A DNA stretch of 54,583 nucleotides from Bacteroidota bacterium (GTDB taxonomy: Bacteria; Bacteroidota; Bacteroidia; Chitinophagales; Saprospiraceae). Of the stretch, positions 35,118 through 43,574 are shown one piece after another. Every line of letters begins with the position of its first letter. The stretch's first letter is position 1. Below the pieces are notes generated by a model. The model searched no databases. It was not told where the DNA came from and saw only the letters and a list, made by a program, of their open reading frames with translations. Location: positions 1-54,583 of the forward strand of contig PZPC01000033.1 in the NCBI GenBank assembly GCA_003045895.1, written 5' to 3'. A program made the translations under genes and the position numbers.

Positions 35118-36173
35118 TTAGAAGCGCGGACACAGGATCGCCGGTGGAATTTCTGGTTGCTTGTAGATCTTGATGATGTAGTAAGCCGAAATCTCGAAAC
35201 CACCGACATTGTTGGTGATGGTAGAGGCCGAGCTGAGGTTGACATCGTAAGAGAGGGCTGCGCGAATATCCTTGTAGTCGGCACCGAAGAGCACCTGGCC
35301 GGCATCGCCGAAGCGGCCACCCAGTCCGAAGTTGAGGGTCAGGTCTTCGTTGACTTTACGGCCCGCCCAGGCTTGAAGCACGATCTCGTTGCCGCCACCT
35401 TCGGTGGTTTGGAAAAAGAAGGTGGGCGACATGCTCCACTTCTCGTCCAGCATACGGTCGTATTTACCGTGGGTGATGAAGGTCATTTTCCGGTCGGCAT
35501 CCTGGCCACCGGTACCTACCCCTACCCCACCACCGCTGCCGAGCAAACCCGCACTGGGCGAATTGAGGTGCAAAGCAGAGAGGCCAAGTTCCAGGGCACT
35601 CGTTTTGTCGAGTTGGGTCCGGTACAGCAGACCGGCGCTGATGTCGTTGTAGTTGGTATTCTTGTCGGCGTTGCCCATGGCGTTGAACTCCGTTTCGTTT
35701 TCTCCGCCACCACCGAAGTTGGTTTCGATATTTTGCTGAGCCAGGGGGTTGTTGAACGTCGCTTTGCGGGTGGCCTGTCCGTACTGGGCACCCAGGGTAA
35801 GGATGCTCGTGGCTTTCTTGTCCAGCGCCAGGTGGTAAGATGCCGATAACCCACCGAGGGAGGTTTGCAGATCGAAAGGTCCGGCCTGGTCGCTGAGAAA
35901 CATCAGCCCCACGCCTACCCAGTCCCGGTCGCGGAAACCACGGATGATCGGCGCATCGACGTAGAATGAAGGCGTCGTCATGCTCGCATCCAGGTTGAAC
36001 CACTGACCCCGGTAAATACCTCCCAGGCGGGCCGTGCCGTTGAAGGCGCCCGTCAGCGCCGGATTGGTGCGCAGCGGTGACATATTAAATAAGGTGTAAT
36101 GAACATCTTGAGCAGATAGGCCTTGCCAACAAAAAAGCAGTATTACAATGGGTAAAAGTCTGCTGAGCTTCAT
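35118..36173 (-). CDS. PorP/SprF type IX secretion outer-membrane protein
   Basis: 351 aa from ATG 36173 (an upstream TTG at 36188 is less likely). Signal MKLSRLLPIVILLFCWQGLSAQ, then DVHYTLFNMSPLRTNPALTGAF, the hallmark start of PorP/SprF proteins, and RLGGIYRGQWFNL. The rest is a beta-barrel with repeated aromatic strands. These proteins form an outer-membrane part of the T9SS or gliding apparatus, often paired with a PorE-like OmpA protein, as here (35042, 75 bp downstream). Confidence 0.92.
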   Translation of the reverse strand: MKLSRLLPIVILLFCWQGLSAQDVHYTLFNMSPLRTNPALTGAFNGTARLGGIYRGQWFNLDASMTTPSFYVDAPIIRGFRDRDWVGVGLMFLSDQAGPFDLQTSLGGLSASYHLALDKKATSILTLGAQYGQATRKATFNNPLAQQNIETNFGGGGENETEFNAMGNADKNTNYNDISAGLLYRTQLDKTSALELGLSALHLNSPSAGLLGSGGGVGVGTGGQDADRKMTFITHGKYDRMLDEKWSMSPTFFFQTTEGGGNEIVLQAWAGRKVNEDLTLNFGLGGRFGDAGQVLFGADYKDIRAALSYDVNLSSASTITNNVGGFEISAYYIIKIYKQPEIPPAILCPRF

Positions 36174-36481
36174 AGAAGAATTTTTCAAGATTAGCGTAAT
36201 GTTGATTTCGTACAGCTAGCCAGCCCGTCGCGAAAAAGAAAAGCTATTATCTTCCTTCACTTGGTACTGACCTGACGAGTCATTTGGTTCTGCGAGAACC
36301 CATTGGGGCAGTTCGTCGTTTGACGAAAATAAAGGAATATATGTTATTCCTATCCCTTTACAAGTTCTCATGCCGAAAGATAAATCTTTTTCGCTAAAGC
36401 AATACTAAGATTTTGCCAAAACCCCGGCGGAAGGCGGATAAGTGACCGTTTAGTGCGCATGGCCGACAAAATGCGGGATGG
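36174..36481. other. Intergenic gap without a gene
   Basis: 308 bp between GT9 and PorP/SprF. Visible items are a TTCGTC/GACGAA hairpin at about 36312-36327 and AT-rich stretches that could hold the PorP promoter. No frame with coding character is present. Confidence 0.4.
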
Positions 36482-37483
36482 TCAGTTTTCCTTAATCGCG
36501 GCTTTTACCCCCGCCAGAATAGCCGGAATATCCTGTTGTTCCATACAGCGGAAATGCCCGCGCGGGCACTGCTGGTAGCCAATTTTTGAACAAGGCCGAC
36601 AGGACAGGCCTTTTACCTCGAAGCTGGTGTTGCGTGATTCGTGGCCCGGGAGGTAGGGGTACATCCCAAATGCCGGCACGGTATTTCCCCAAACGGAGAG
36701 AATGGGCTTGCGCAGGGCGGCGGCGATGTGCATCAGCCCGGTATCGTGGGTGATGACGCAGCTGCTGTGCCGCAACAGGTCTGCCGACTGGTGCAGGCGG
36801 GTACGTCCGCACAGGTTGTATACGTGGGCACCAGCCGCCGTGACGATCTGGTCGCCGGCGTCTTTTTCGTCGGGCCCACCCAGCAACACGACCGGTAAAG
36901 CAATGCCCCGGCAAATGGCCACCAGTTTGTCTGGCGGCAGCCGCTTGGTCGCGTGGGCCGCACCGATGACCAGCGCCACAAAGGGCCCCGATAGGCCGAA
37001 GTCAGCAGGCGCTACTACATCTGCCGGGGGAATGAAGTGATCCAGTCCGAGGCCGTCGTTGTGGATCCCGAGCGGAGCGGCGGCGGCCAGGTAGCGATCG
37101 ACAATGTGTACCGCGGGCATCCGGTTGATCTTCCAGCGGGTGAGGAGGAATTTTTGCCAGTTGAGTTTATCAAAGTGGTAGCTGGGGATCCCGCGCAACC
37201 CCCAACGCACCTGCCAGGAACGGAGGTTGTGGTGCAGGTCAATAATCGCCGTGAATCCCTGCGCGCGCAAGTCGGGCAGTACCTCGTTCACCTTATCCCG
37301 GATGCGCCAGATGGTGTGCAGGTAGGGATTGGCCACCAACACCCCCGCAAACGACTGCTTGGTGAGCAGGTGTACCTCGGCCCCCAACTGCTGGTGCAAC
37401 GCGCGGATGACGGGCGTCGTAAGGACGATATCACCAATGGACGAAAACCGGATGAGCAGAATTTTTTGGGGAGTGGGGGCCAC
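36482..37483 (-). CDS. GT9-family (heptosyltransferase-like) glycosyltransferase
   Basis: 333 aa from a GTG at 37483: (M)APTPQKILLIRFSSIGDIVL. The frame is open much further upstream but that part overlaps the opposing S9 peptidase reading and looks non-coding. A TAnnTTTG promoter at 37505-37512 confirms the late start. GT9 landmarks are LLIRFSSIGDIVLTTPVIRAL, VALVIGAAHATKRLPPD, and HDTGLMHIAAALRKPILSVWG. Such enzymes transfer heptose or related sugars to the lipopolysaccharide core, which fits the lipid A genes in this genome. Confidence 0.9.
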   Translation of the reverse strand: MAPTPQKILLIRFSSIGDIVLTTPVIRALHQQLGAEVHLLTKQSFAGVLVANPYLHTIWRIRDKVNEVLPDLRAQGFTAIIDLHHNLRSWQVRWGLRGIPSYHFDKLNWQKFLLTRWKINRMPAVHIVDRYLAAAAPLGIHNDGLGLDHFIPPADVVAPADFGLSGPFVALVIGAAHATKRLPPDKLVAICRGIALPVVLLGGPDEKDAGDQIVTAAGAHVYNLCGRTRLHQSADLLRHSSCVITHDTGLMHIAAALRKPILSVWGNTVPAFGMYPYLPGHESRNTSFEVKGLSCRPCSKIGYQQCPRGHFRCMEQQDIPAILAGVKAAIKEN

Positions 37484-37504
37484 CTGCGTTGTTTTTGTGT
37501 GGGG

Positions 37505-37535
37505 CAAAGGTAAGATTATTGGCTGGTTGGGGCAA
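37505..37535 (-). promoter_or_regulatory. Full Bacteroidota promoter of the GT9 gene
   Basis: On the minus strand TTG (37533-37535), 20 nt, then TACCTTTG (37505-37512), a good -33/-7 pair. The predicted start of transcription is about 15 nt before the GTG start codon. Confidence 0.65.
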
Positions 37536-37574
37536 TGCGGTGAAGATTTACCAAAATTGGAAGTTTTTAGTAAA

Positions 37575-39608
37575 TCACTCCTCCCGGTGCTGTTCAAACC
37601 AGGCCAGGGTGTGGGCAATTTTGGTGATGAGGTTGCTCGGGCGATTGGCGATGCCGTGGCCGGCGCCGGGAATTTCGACGAGTACGGTTTCGATCTTGCG
37701 GAGTTTGAGGGCGTGGTAGAGCTGTTTGGCTTCGCTGGGTGGCGTACGCAGGTCGTCCATACCCACCATGACCATGGTGGGGGTTTCGATATTGGCGACC
37801 AGCGAGAGGGGCGAAAAGCGCCAGTAGTCGGCCACATTTTCCCAGGGTTGGCCTTTGATGCGGTAGTTGGCGTAGCCGTAGTAGTTGTCGGCGACCAGGG
37901 TCTTGCTGATCCAGTTGACAACGGGCTTGGCCACGACGGCTGCCCGGAAGCGGTTGTTTTTGCCGATCATCCAGGCCGTCATGATGCCGCCGGCGCTGCC
38001 ACCGGTGACGTAGAGTTGGGATTCGGCAACCAGCCCCTGGGCCAGGAGGTAGTCCACGCCATCCATCACGTCGTTGTAGTCTTCGCCGGGGTAGTTGTGG
38101 TAGAGGAGGTTGGCAAATTCTTCGCCGTAGCTGGTACTGCCGCGCGGGTTGGGGTAGAAGACCAGGTAACCGGCGGCGGCGTACAGTTGCATTTCTGCCG
38201 AGAAGCGGTTGCCGTAGTTGAGGATGGGGCCGCCGTGGTTTTCTACCAGGAGGGGGTACTTAACCGTTGGGTCGAAGCTGGGTGGTTTGACGATCCAGCC
38301 CTGGATGGTGCGCCCGTCGAAGGAAGAGGTGTACTTGACCTCTTCCACCTGGCCCAGGGACCGGAAGGGCAGCAGGTCGGCATTGAGGTGGGTGATGATA
38401 CGGGGCTCGGCAGCCGTGGGTGCCTTGATGGCGAGTTCGGCTGGCGAAGCGGGCGTGGTGTGGGTATAAACCAGGGTACCGCCGGTGGATACCGAAAAGG
38501 AGCCGCTGGCGTAGGGCCGCCCGATGGAGGTGCCCCCAAGTTGATCGGCGATTTTGGTGATCTTTCCCTGGCGATCGATGTAAGCGACTTTGGTGTCGCC
38601 CCAATCGTCGTAGGTGAAGTAGAGGCCCTTGCTGGTGGCGTCCCAGGCGATATTTTCGATGCTCCGGTCCAGGGCGGCCGACAGCTGGCGGGGGTTGCTG
38701 CCGTCGGCATCCATGAGGTAGAGGGAGGTGGTTTGGTAGGCCTGCACGCGGTCTTCGTAGCTGAGGTAGGCCACCGTTTTACCGTCGGGAGCAGCGAGGG
38801 GGTTGCTATCTGGCCCCGGGCGGCTGGTGAGCGGCTGGATGTCGCCGGTTTTGACGGCGAGCCGGTACACTTCGCTGTTCTCGAATTCGTACTCCCAGTC
38901 GGCGTTGCGGTTGGCCGAGAAGTAGAGGAAGGCCCCGTCGGGCGACCAGGACAGGGAGCCGCTGTGGTTGAAATCGCCGGAGCTGACCTGGCGGGCGGTG
39001 CCCCCTTCGGCCGAGAGAACAAAGATATGGGTAAAGCCGGGGTCCAGGTAGCCCTGGCCATCGGCTTCGTGTTTGAGGCGGTCGGTGATGCGGGGGGCGT
39101 CGGCCCACTGGGCGCCCTTGGGTTTGGCGGGCATCTTGGCGATGACGGGAGGAGCGGCAGCCACCTTGCGGTTGAAGGCCAGCCACTGCCCGTCGGGCGA
39201 CCAGGACAGGTTGCCGGGGCTGCTCTCCAGCTGGGAGAGGCGGGCCAGCTTGCCGGTATTGAGCCAGTAGAGGTAGATTTCCGATCCTTCGTCGGTGCTG
39301 CTGACAAAAGCCAGGCGATCGCCCTGGGGCGACCAAACGGGAGCCGACTCGCTGACTTCGCGGGCGGTCAGTTTTTGGTGCTGGCTACCGTCGGTATTCA
39401 TAATCCAGAGCTGCCCGACGGCGCGGTCTTTCATGATGTCGAAGCCCATGCGCCGGTAGACGACCTGTTGCCCGTTGGGGGAGATTTGGGGGTCGCTGGC
39501 ATACTCCAGTTCGAAGACATCGAGGTAGGAGAAAGGAGGCAGATGGGTTTGAGCCTGCAGGGTCAGGCTAACGAACAGGAGCACGGGCAAGAGTTGTAAA
39601 ATTCGCAT
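37575..39608 (-). CDS. S9-family prolyl oligopeptidase, secreted
   Basis: 677 aa from ATG 39608 (MRILQLLPVLLFVSLTLQAQ, a Sec signal). The upstream extension to 39779 crosses a GC-rich hairpin repeat and is not coding-like. A TolB/PD40 propeller fills residues ~30-400. The C-terminal hydrolase has the nucleophile in TGGSAGGIMTAWMI, the Asp in MVGMDDLRTPPS and the His in PGAGHGI. ENHGGP forms the oxyanion side. It should cleave peptides in the periplasm or outside, and is the second S9 enzyme in the window. A Bacteroidota promoter for the next gene lies just after its stop. Confidence 0.92.
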   Translation of the reverse strand: MRILQLLPVLLFVSLTLQAQTHLPPFSYLDVFELEYASDPQISPNGQQVVYRRMGFDIMKDRAVGQLWIMNTDGSQHQKLTAREVSESAPVWSPQGDRLAFVSSTDEGSEIYLYWLNTGKLARLSQLESSPGNLSWSPDGQWLAFNRKVAAAPPVIAKMPAKPKGAQWADAPRITDRLKHEADGQGYLDPGFTHIFVLSAEGGTARQVSSGDFNHSGSLSWSPDGAFLYFSANRNADWEYEFENSEVYRLAVKTGDIQPLTSRPGPDSNPLAAPDGKTVAYLSYEDRVQAYQTTSLYLMDADGSNPRQLSAALDRSIENIAWDATSKGLYFTYDDWGDTKVAYIDRQGKITKIADQLGGTSIGRPYASGSFSVSTGGTLVYTHTTPASPAELAIKAPTAAEPRIITHLNADLLPFRSLGQVEEVKYTSSFDGRTIQGWIVKPPSFDPTVKYPLLVENHGGPILNYGNRFSAEMQLYAAAGYLVFYPNPRGSTSYGEEFANLLYHNYPGEDYNDVMDGVDYLLAQGLVAESQLYVTGGSAGGIMTAWMIGKNNRFRAAVVAKPVVNWISKTLVADNYYGYANYRIKGQPWENVADYWRFSPLSLVANIETPTMVMVGMDDLRTPPSEAKQLYHALKLRKIETVLVEIPGAGHGIANRPSNLITKIAHTLAWFEQHREE

Positions 39609-39685
39609 ACCGGTTTGTTTTTTGCGGAAAAATAGCATTTTTTTTGGAAGCTGGCCGGATTTACCAACCCAGGCCGCTGGCGATG

Positions 39686-39711
39686 GGCCCGCGCCAGCTG
39701 CCTGGCGGGCC
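39686..39711. repeat. GC-rich REP-like hairpin
   Basis: GGCCCGC-GC-CAG pairs with CTGGCGGGCC across a CTGC loop, inside a GC-rich 39661-39790 stretch that also has CGAGCGCAGCGAG. It lies in the 215-bp gap upstream of the S9 peptidase start and is unlike the AT-rich neighbours, suggesting a dispersed repeat rather than a gene. Confidence 0.45.
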
Positions 39712-39823
39712 TGGTGCGCAGCACCGAGCGCAGCGAGCCCGGAAGGGAGCGGCCCCGACGCAGGAGGGGAGGCGCCCAAAAATCAAGTGGATCCATTAGT
39801 CTTGTTCGACGAATAAACCGGCC

Positions 39824-40762
39824 TTATGTCCGCCACTTTTTCAGGAGGCGGTAGCGCCAGGAGGGCATGGCCTGAACCCGGTAATAGGTGGTGGGTTGGG
39901 CGCCGAATTGCTGGCGGATGGCGGCCACGGCGGGGATCATGCTGCCCTCGAAGTCGAAGATGGGCAGTTGGAGTTGCTGCTGGGTGAAGGTGATGGCCTG
40001 GGCGATGAGCCAGATGCCGGAGCCGCTGTGGCGCAGGGCGGGGTCGTCGCCGGAGAGGTGGTAATAGGCGGCGTGGCGATCCCAGATGAGGTAGGCGACG
40101 GAGTGAATTTGGCCATCGGCGCTGACGGCGGCGAAGATTTGCCGGGCCTGGTGCCGGGCGAGGGCCGCGTCGTGGCGCTGGAGTTGGTCGAAGGTATAGG
40201 GTACGGGCAGCCCCTGGCGGGTGAAGCTGAGGGCGTTGACGCGGTAAAAGGTGGCCAGGTCCAGGTCGGTGCGCAACTGGAGCTGGGCGGCGGCTTTTTT
40301 GATGTTGCGCCGCATGTTGCGGTTGATGCGGGCTTGCCAGTTGGGGAAGGTAGCCAGGTCGATGCGGTAAGTGAGGTAAGGGGTGGCGGTATAGGCCGTG
40401 GGCAAGTGCGGGATCAGGTCGTTGGCCAGGGGGCTAAACTGCTGGTCGAAGCCCGCCAGGGGGGGCAAGTTGGCCAGCAGTTGGTGCACCCTGGCGGCGG
40501 TCCATCCGCCCGGCAGATCCGGTGCGGGGATGATGCCCAGGTGCTTGGTGAACAGGGGCATGGTGGCGTAGTGCAAACCCAGGCGGCGTTTGTGGAAATA
40601 AGGCAGGGCAGCGAGGGTGTGTTCGCCCGCCGTGAGCAGGGCGACGTCCCAGTGGCCGTGTTCCGCGACGGCGTCGAGGTACCAGGGTTGGCAAAACACG
40701 GGCACCTGCGGGTGAGCCGCGCAAAACGCGGCGTAGCGGGCTTTGGCGGACGGCGCTTCCAC
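39824..40762 (-). CDS. FemAB/GNAT-like acyltransferase
   Basis: 312 aa. Two GNAT-like halves are visible: VFCQPWYLDAVAEHGHWDVALL in the first, and a second half with SAVSADGQIHSVAYLIWDRHAAYYHLSGDDP and GSGIWLIAQAITFTQQQ. The conserved ending IFDFEGSMIPAVAAIRQQFGAQP matches FemAB/peptidoglycan-bridge-like proteins. The acyl donor and acceptor are unknown. It starts 9 nt after the end of the leucyl aminopeptidase gene, so they are co-transcribed. Confidence 0.8.
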   Translation of the reverse strand: MEAPSAKARYAAFCAAHPQVPVFCQPWYLDAVAEHGHWDVALLTAGEHTLAALPYFHKRRLGLHYATMPLFTKHLGIIPAPDLPGGWTAARVHQLLANLPPLAGFDQQFSPLANDLIPHLPTAYTATPYLTYRIDLATFPNWQARINRNMRRNIKKAAAQLQLRTDLDLATFYRVNALSFTRQGLPVPYTFDQLQRHDAALARHQARQIFAAVSADGQIHSVAYLIWDRHAAYYHLSGDDPALRHSGSGIWLIAQAITFTQQQLQLPIFDFEGSMIPAVAAIRQQFGAQPTTYYRVQAMPSWRYRLLKKWRT

Positions 40763-40771
40763 GGGGCAGTT

Positions 40772-42268
40772 TTATTCTTGGGTGATGGTTATGAGAAACT
40801 GAATGAGCAGCCGGATACCATAACCCGTTGCGGCTTTGCCATTGGTGAAGGGGGTGTCGCCAAAAGCGACGCCCGCGATGTCGAGGTGGGCCCACGAGGG
40901 GTGGTTGTCGGTAAAGAACTCGAGGAACTTGGCGGCAGAAATAGCGCCAGCTACGGGTCGTCCGCTGAAGTTTTTGATGTCGGCCACGTCGGATTTCATC
41001 TCCTCGGCGTATTCTTCCCAGAGGGGCAGCCGCCAGACGCGTTCGCCGGTGCGCTGGCCAGCCTGCTCGAGGTGGTGAGCCAGCTGGTCGTCGTTGCTAA
41101 ACAGGGCGCCGGCCTGGTAGCCGAAGGTGCGGACACTGGCGCCGGTGAGGGTAGCCAGGTCGATAACGATGTCGGGGTGGTGCTGGCGGATGATGTAGGA
41201 CAGGCCGTCGGCGAGCACAAGGCGGCCTTCGGCATCGGTGTCGATGATTTCGATGCTTTTGCCGCTGTAAGAGGAAATTACGTCGCTGGGTTTCACAGCC
41301 AGGGCATCCACCGAATTGTCGGTGGAGGGGATGACGCCGATCAGGTGAATGGGCAACTGGAGGCGGGCGGCAGCCTCCATGGTGCCGAGGACGGCGGCAG
41401 CTCCACCCATATCACTCTTCATGTAGTGCATATTGGAGGAGGGCTTGATGGACAGTCCGCCGGTATCGAAAGTGACGCCTTTGCCCACCAGCCCGATCTT
41501 GGGCAGGTGCCCTTTGGTGGTCTTGCCCTGGTATTCCATAATGATGAAGACCGGCGGTTCGGGGCTGCCCTGGTTGACGGCCAGGAGGGCGTGCATCCCT
41601 TCTTCGGTGATGCGTTTTTTGTCCCAGATTTCGGTACGGAAGCCATATTTTTTACCGGAATCCACGGCCCATTTGGCCAGATCCTGGGGTTGCTTGAGGT
41701 TGGCCGGGGCATTGACCAGGGCCATCACCTCGGTTTGTGCCTGCCCGAGTACGAGTCCGCGCTGGGCGCTGGTGATAGTGGCGGTGCGGTCGGCTTCGGC
41801 CAGGGCAATCTGGAGGCGGAAGCCTTCCTGCTGAACGGCGTGGGTGGTGCCGTTGTCGGTTTTGTAACGGCCCAGGAAGTAGCTACCCTGCCACAAGCCA
41901 CTGACGGCGGCTTCGGTGAGGGCGGGCACATCGGGTTGGGTGTTGTCGTGCAACCAGCTTAGAAGAACTTGATCGCCCAGCAGTTTTTCGTGCTTGGCCC
42001 CCAGCTGCTGAAAGCCTTTGAAAATGGTGGCCGGCGAAGGCTTATCGCCGAGACCGACGAGGATAAAAATGCCGTGGGGGGTAACCACCGGGCAGCATTC
42101 GCTGGCCTTGGCGGCAAAAAGCTGCTCCAGGTAAGTGGTCGGCAACTGCGTGGCAGCGGCAACGGCCGCGAGGGTGTTTCTACTCGGGGTGCCTTGTTCC
42201 TGAGCCACCGGGATGATGACGGTGGTTCCGGTGGTGGTCTGCGTGGTTTGTTGGAATTGTATGGTCAT
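40772..42268 (-). CDS. Leucyl aminopeptidase (M17)
   Basis: 498 aa from ATG 42268 (a TTG six codons earlier is less likely). The C-terminal catalytic half has VGKGVTFDTGGLSIKP with a metal-binding Lys/Asp, MKSDMGGAAAVLGTM, and the family signature DTDAEGRLVLADGL, then LATLTGASV. These supply the two-metal site and the catalytic Lys and Arg. It releases N-terminal amino acids in the cytoplasm. It lies between an esterase and a FemAB-like gene in a minus-strand cluster. Confidence 0.95.
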   Translation of the reverse strand: MTIQFQQTTQTTTGTTVIIPVAQEQGTPSRNTLAAVAAATQLPTTYLEQLFAAKASECCPVVTPHGIFILVGLGDKPSPATIFKGFQQLGAKHEKLLGDQVLLSWLHDNTQPDVPALTEAAVSGLWQGSYFLGRYKTDNGTTHAVQQEGFRLQIALAEADRTATITSAQRGLVLGQAQTEVMALVNAPANLKQPQDLAKWAVDSGKKYGFRTEIWDKKRITEEGMHALLAVNQGSPEPPVFIIMEYQGKTTKGHLPKIGLVGKGVTFDTGGLSIKPSSNMHYMKSDMGGAAAVLGTMEAAARLQLPIHLIGVIPSTDNSVDALAVKPSDVISSYSGKSIEIIDTDAEGRLVLADGLSYIIRQHHPDIVIDLATLTGASVRTFGYQAGALFSNDDQLAHHLEQAGQRTGERVWRLPLWEEYAEEMKSDVADIKNFSGRPVAGAISAAKFLEFFTDNHPSWAHLDIAGVAFGDTPFTNGKAATGYGIRLLIQFLITITQE

Positions 42269-42308
42269 TCGATGATTTTGGGACAAAAAGGGTTGTTAGA
42301 TGGTCAAG

Positions 42309-43412
42309 TTAAGAAAAAAACAGCCAGCGTAGAGCCAGCGGAAATTCCTCGCCCCAGCGGGCCTCGTTGTGTTCCCCCTGGGGGTCGACGGACAAGAAGA
42401 ATTCGGGCTTATGGGTGGTGGTCCGGTCTTCCATGGCTTGTCTTAGGCGTTTGAGATTGGGCACCATCGACCTGCTTTCTTTCTTACCCCCGTAAAGGTA
42501 CACTTTACCCCGGTAGGGTTCGCTGAGGTTGAGCAGCTGAAAAGGAATATTGGGGGTGACCCAGAGGGAAGGCGAAAAGACCAGGAGCCGGCCGTATACT
42601 TGCGGGTACATCATCCCGGCATAAATACTGATGAGCCCTCCCATGGAGCTGCCACCGATGCCGGTGTGGTGGCAATCGGGAAGGGTGCGGAAGCGCTGGT
42701 CGACGTGAGGTTTGAGGACCTCGGCCAGGAAGCGGGCGTACTGGCGGCCCTGTCCGACGCCAAAACGGGTATCGGCGGTGGTAGGGGTGAATTCGACAAT
42801 GCGCTTGTCCATGGCGTGATCGATGGCAATGATGATGACATCGCCCTGGCCCTCGGCCTGGAGCTGAGCCAACCGTTTGTCGACGGCCCAGTTGCCGTAG
42901 GGGGCATAGTCGTCGAAGAGGTTTTGCCCATCCTGGAGGTAGAGCACGGGGTAACGCTTGTCGGTTTGGTCGTAGTTATAAGGTAACAAAGCTGCGATCC
43001 GGCGGGTTCGAATGTGTTCGGGGATGGAGAGATCGGTGCTGAGCGACTCAATTTTTGGCAAAAATTGGGTTGCGTAACTAAAGGGATCCTGCTTCCAGCG
43101 GCGAACTTCGTCGACCACGTGGGCGCGTGCACGGGGTACTTTCCGGTTGGGCCGATCCTGGCCGTCGTCCTGTAGTTCTACGTGATCCCAACTGCCGCGG
43201 GCGTACTTGTACTCGAGCAGTTCGGGCAATGGCTGGTAATCGAGTTGCAGGCGGTAGTGATTGTCGCCAACCTGTTCCATGCGGTAGTGATCGTCGGCCA
43301 CGCGCCACTGGTTGAAGTTGCCGACGACATAAATAGTTTGGGCACCTGCATTTTCCGTGTGCAGTTCCAAGACGAAGTGGGATTTCTGGTTTGCCGAAAT
43401 GTTGCTTGCCAT
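42309..43412 (-). CDS. Esterase (enterochelin-esterase-like) with glycogen-binding-like N-domain
   Basis: 367 aa. Residues ~10-95 look like a CBM48/isoamylase-N type beta-sandwich (AQTIYVVGNFNQWRVADDHY, LEYKYARGSWDHVELQDDG). From ~120 an alpha/beta hydrolase follows, with YPVLYLQDGQNLFDD, the nucleophile in GIGGSSMGGLISIYAG, and a His in the C-terminal HNEARW. The layout matches putative esterases of the enterochelin-esterase/DUF type in Bacteroidota. No signal peptide is visible. The substrate is unknown. Confidence 0.88.
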   Translation of the reverse strand: MASNISANQKSHFVLELHTENAGAQTIYVVGNFNQWRVADDHYRMEQVGDNHYRLQLDYQPLPELLEYKYARGSWDHVELQDDGQDRPNRKVPRARAHVVDEVRRWKQDPFSYATQFLPKIESLSTDLSIPEHIRTRRIAALLPYNYDQTDKRYPVLYLQDGQNLFDDYAPYGNWAVDKRLAQLQAEGQGDVIIIAIDHAMDKRIVEFTPTTADTRFGVGQGRQYARFLAEVLKPHVDQRFRTLPDCHHTGIGGSSMGGLISIYAGMMYPQVYGRLLVFSPSLWVTPNIPFQLLNLSEPYRGKVYLYGGKKESRSMVPNLKRLRQAMEDRTTTHKPEFFLSVDPQGEHNEARWGEEFPLALRWLFFS

Positions 43413-43536
43413 GTTTGGTTTTCGTAAAGTTTACAAAGATAGGTATTTCAGTAAACTGTCGTTGTGGGCGGCTTGACTATTTCTGCGAATGGCTCTACTT
43501 TAGCAGCCGGGCGGCACACGTTACCCGTTTTACCCC

Positions 43537-43544
43537 TACCTTTG
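43537..43544 (+). promoter_or_regulatory. Bacteroidota -7 element of lgt
   Basis: TACCTTTG is a perfect TAnnTTTG, 30 nt before the ATG at 43575. It rules out the far upstream in-frame start at 43464. Confidence 0.5.
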
Positions 43545-43574
43545 AACCATCCAACACCAGCATTCACCGCAATT

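Noticed and set aside
37484-37921. Upstream extension of the GT9 reading frame
   Set aside because: It is an alternative frame of the S9 peptidase C-terminus on the same strand, rich in Pro/Ser/Thr. A good promoter sits between the two genes.
37329-39599. 756-codon plus-strand open frame
   Set aside because: Antisense to the S9 peptidase and GT9 genes, Gly/Val-rich and without domain signatures.
39609-39779. N-terminal extension of the second S9 peptidase
   Set aside because: It crosses the GC-rich hairpin repeat and gives an Ala/Gly/Pro-rich peptide, while a clean Sec signal peptide starts at 39608.
39896-41962. 688-codon plus-strand open frame
   Set aside because: Antisense to the FemAB-like and leucyl aminopeptidase genes, both with strong motifs.
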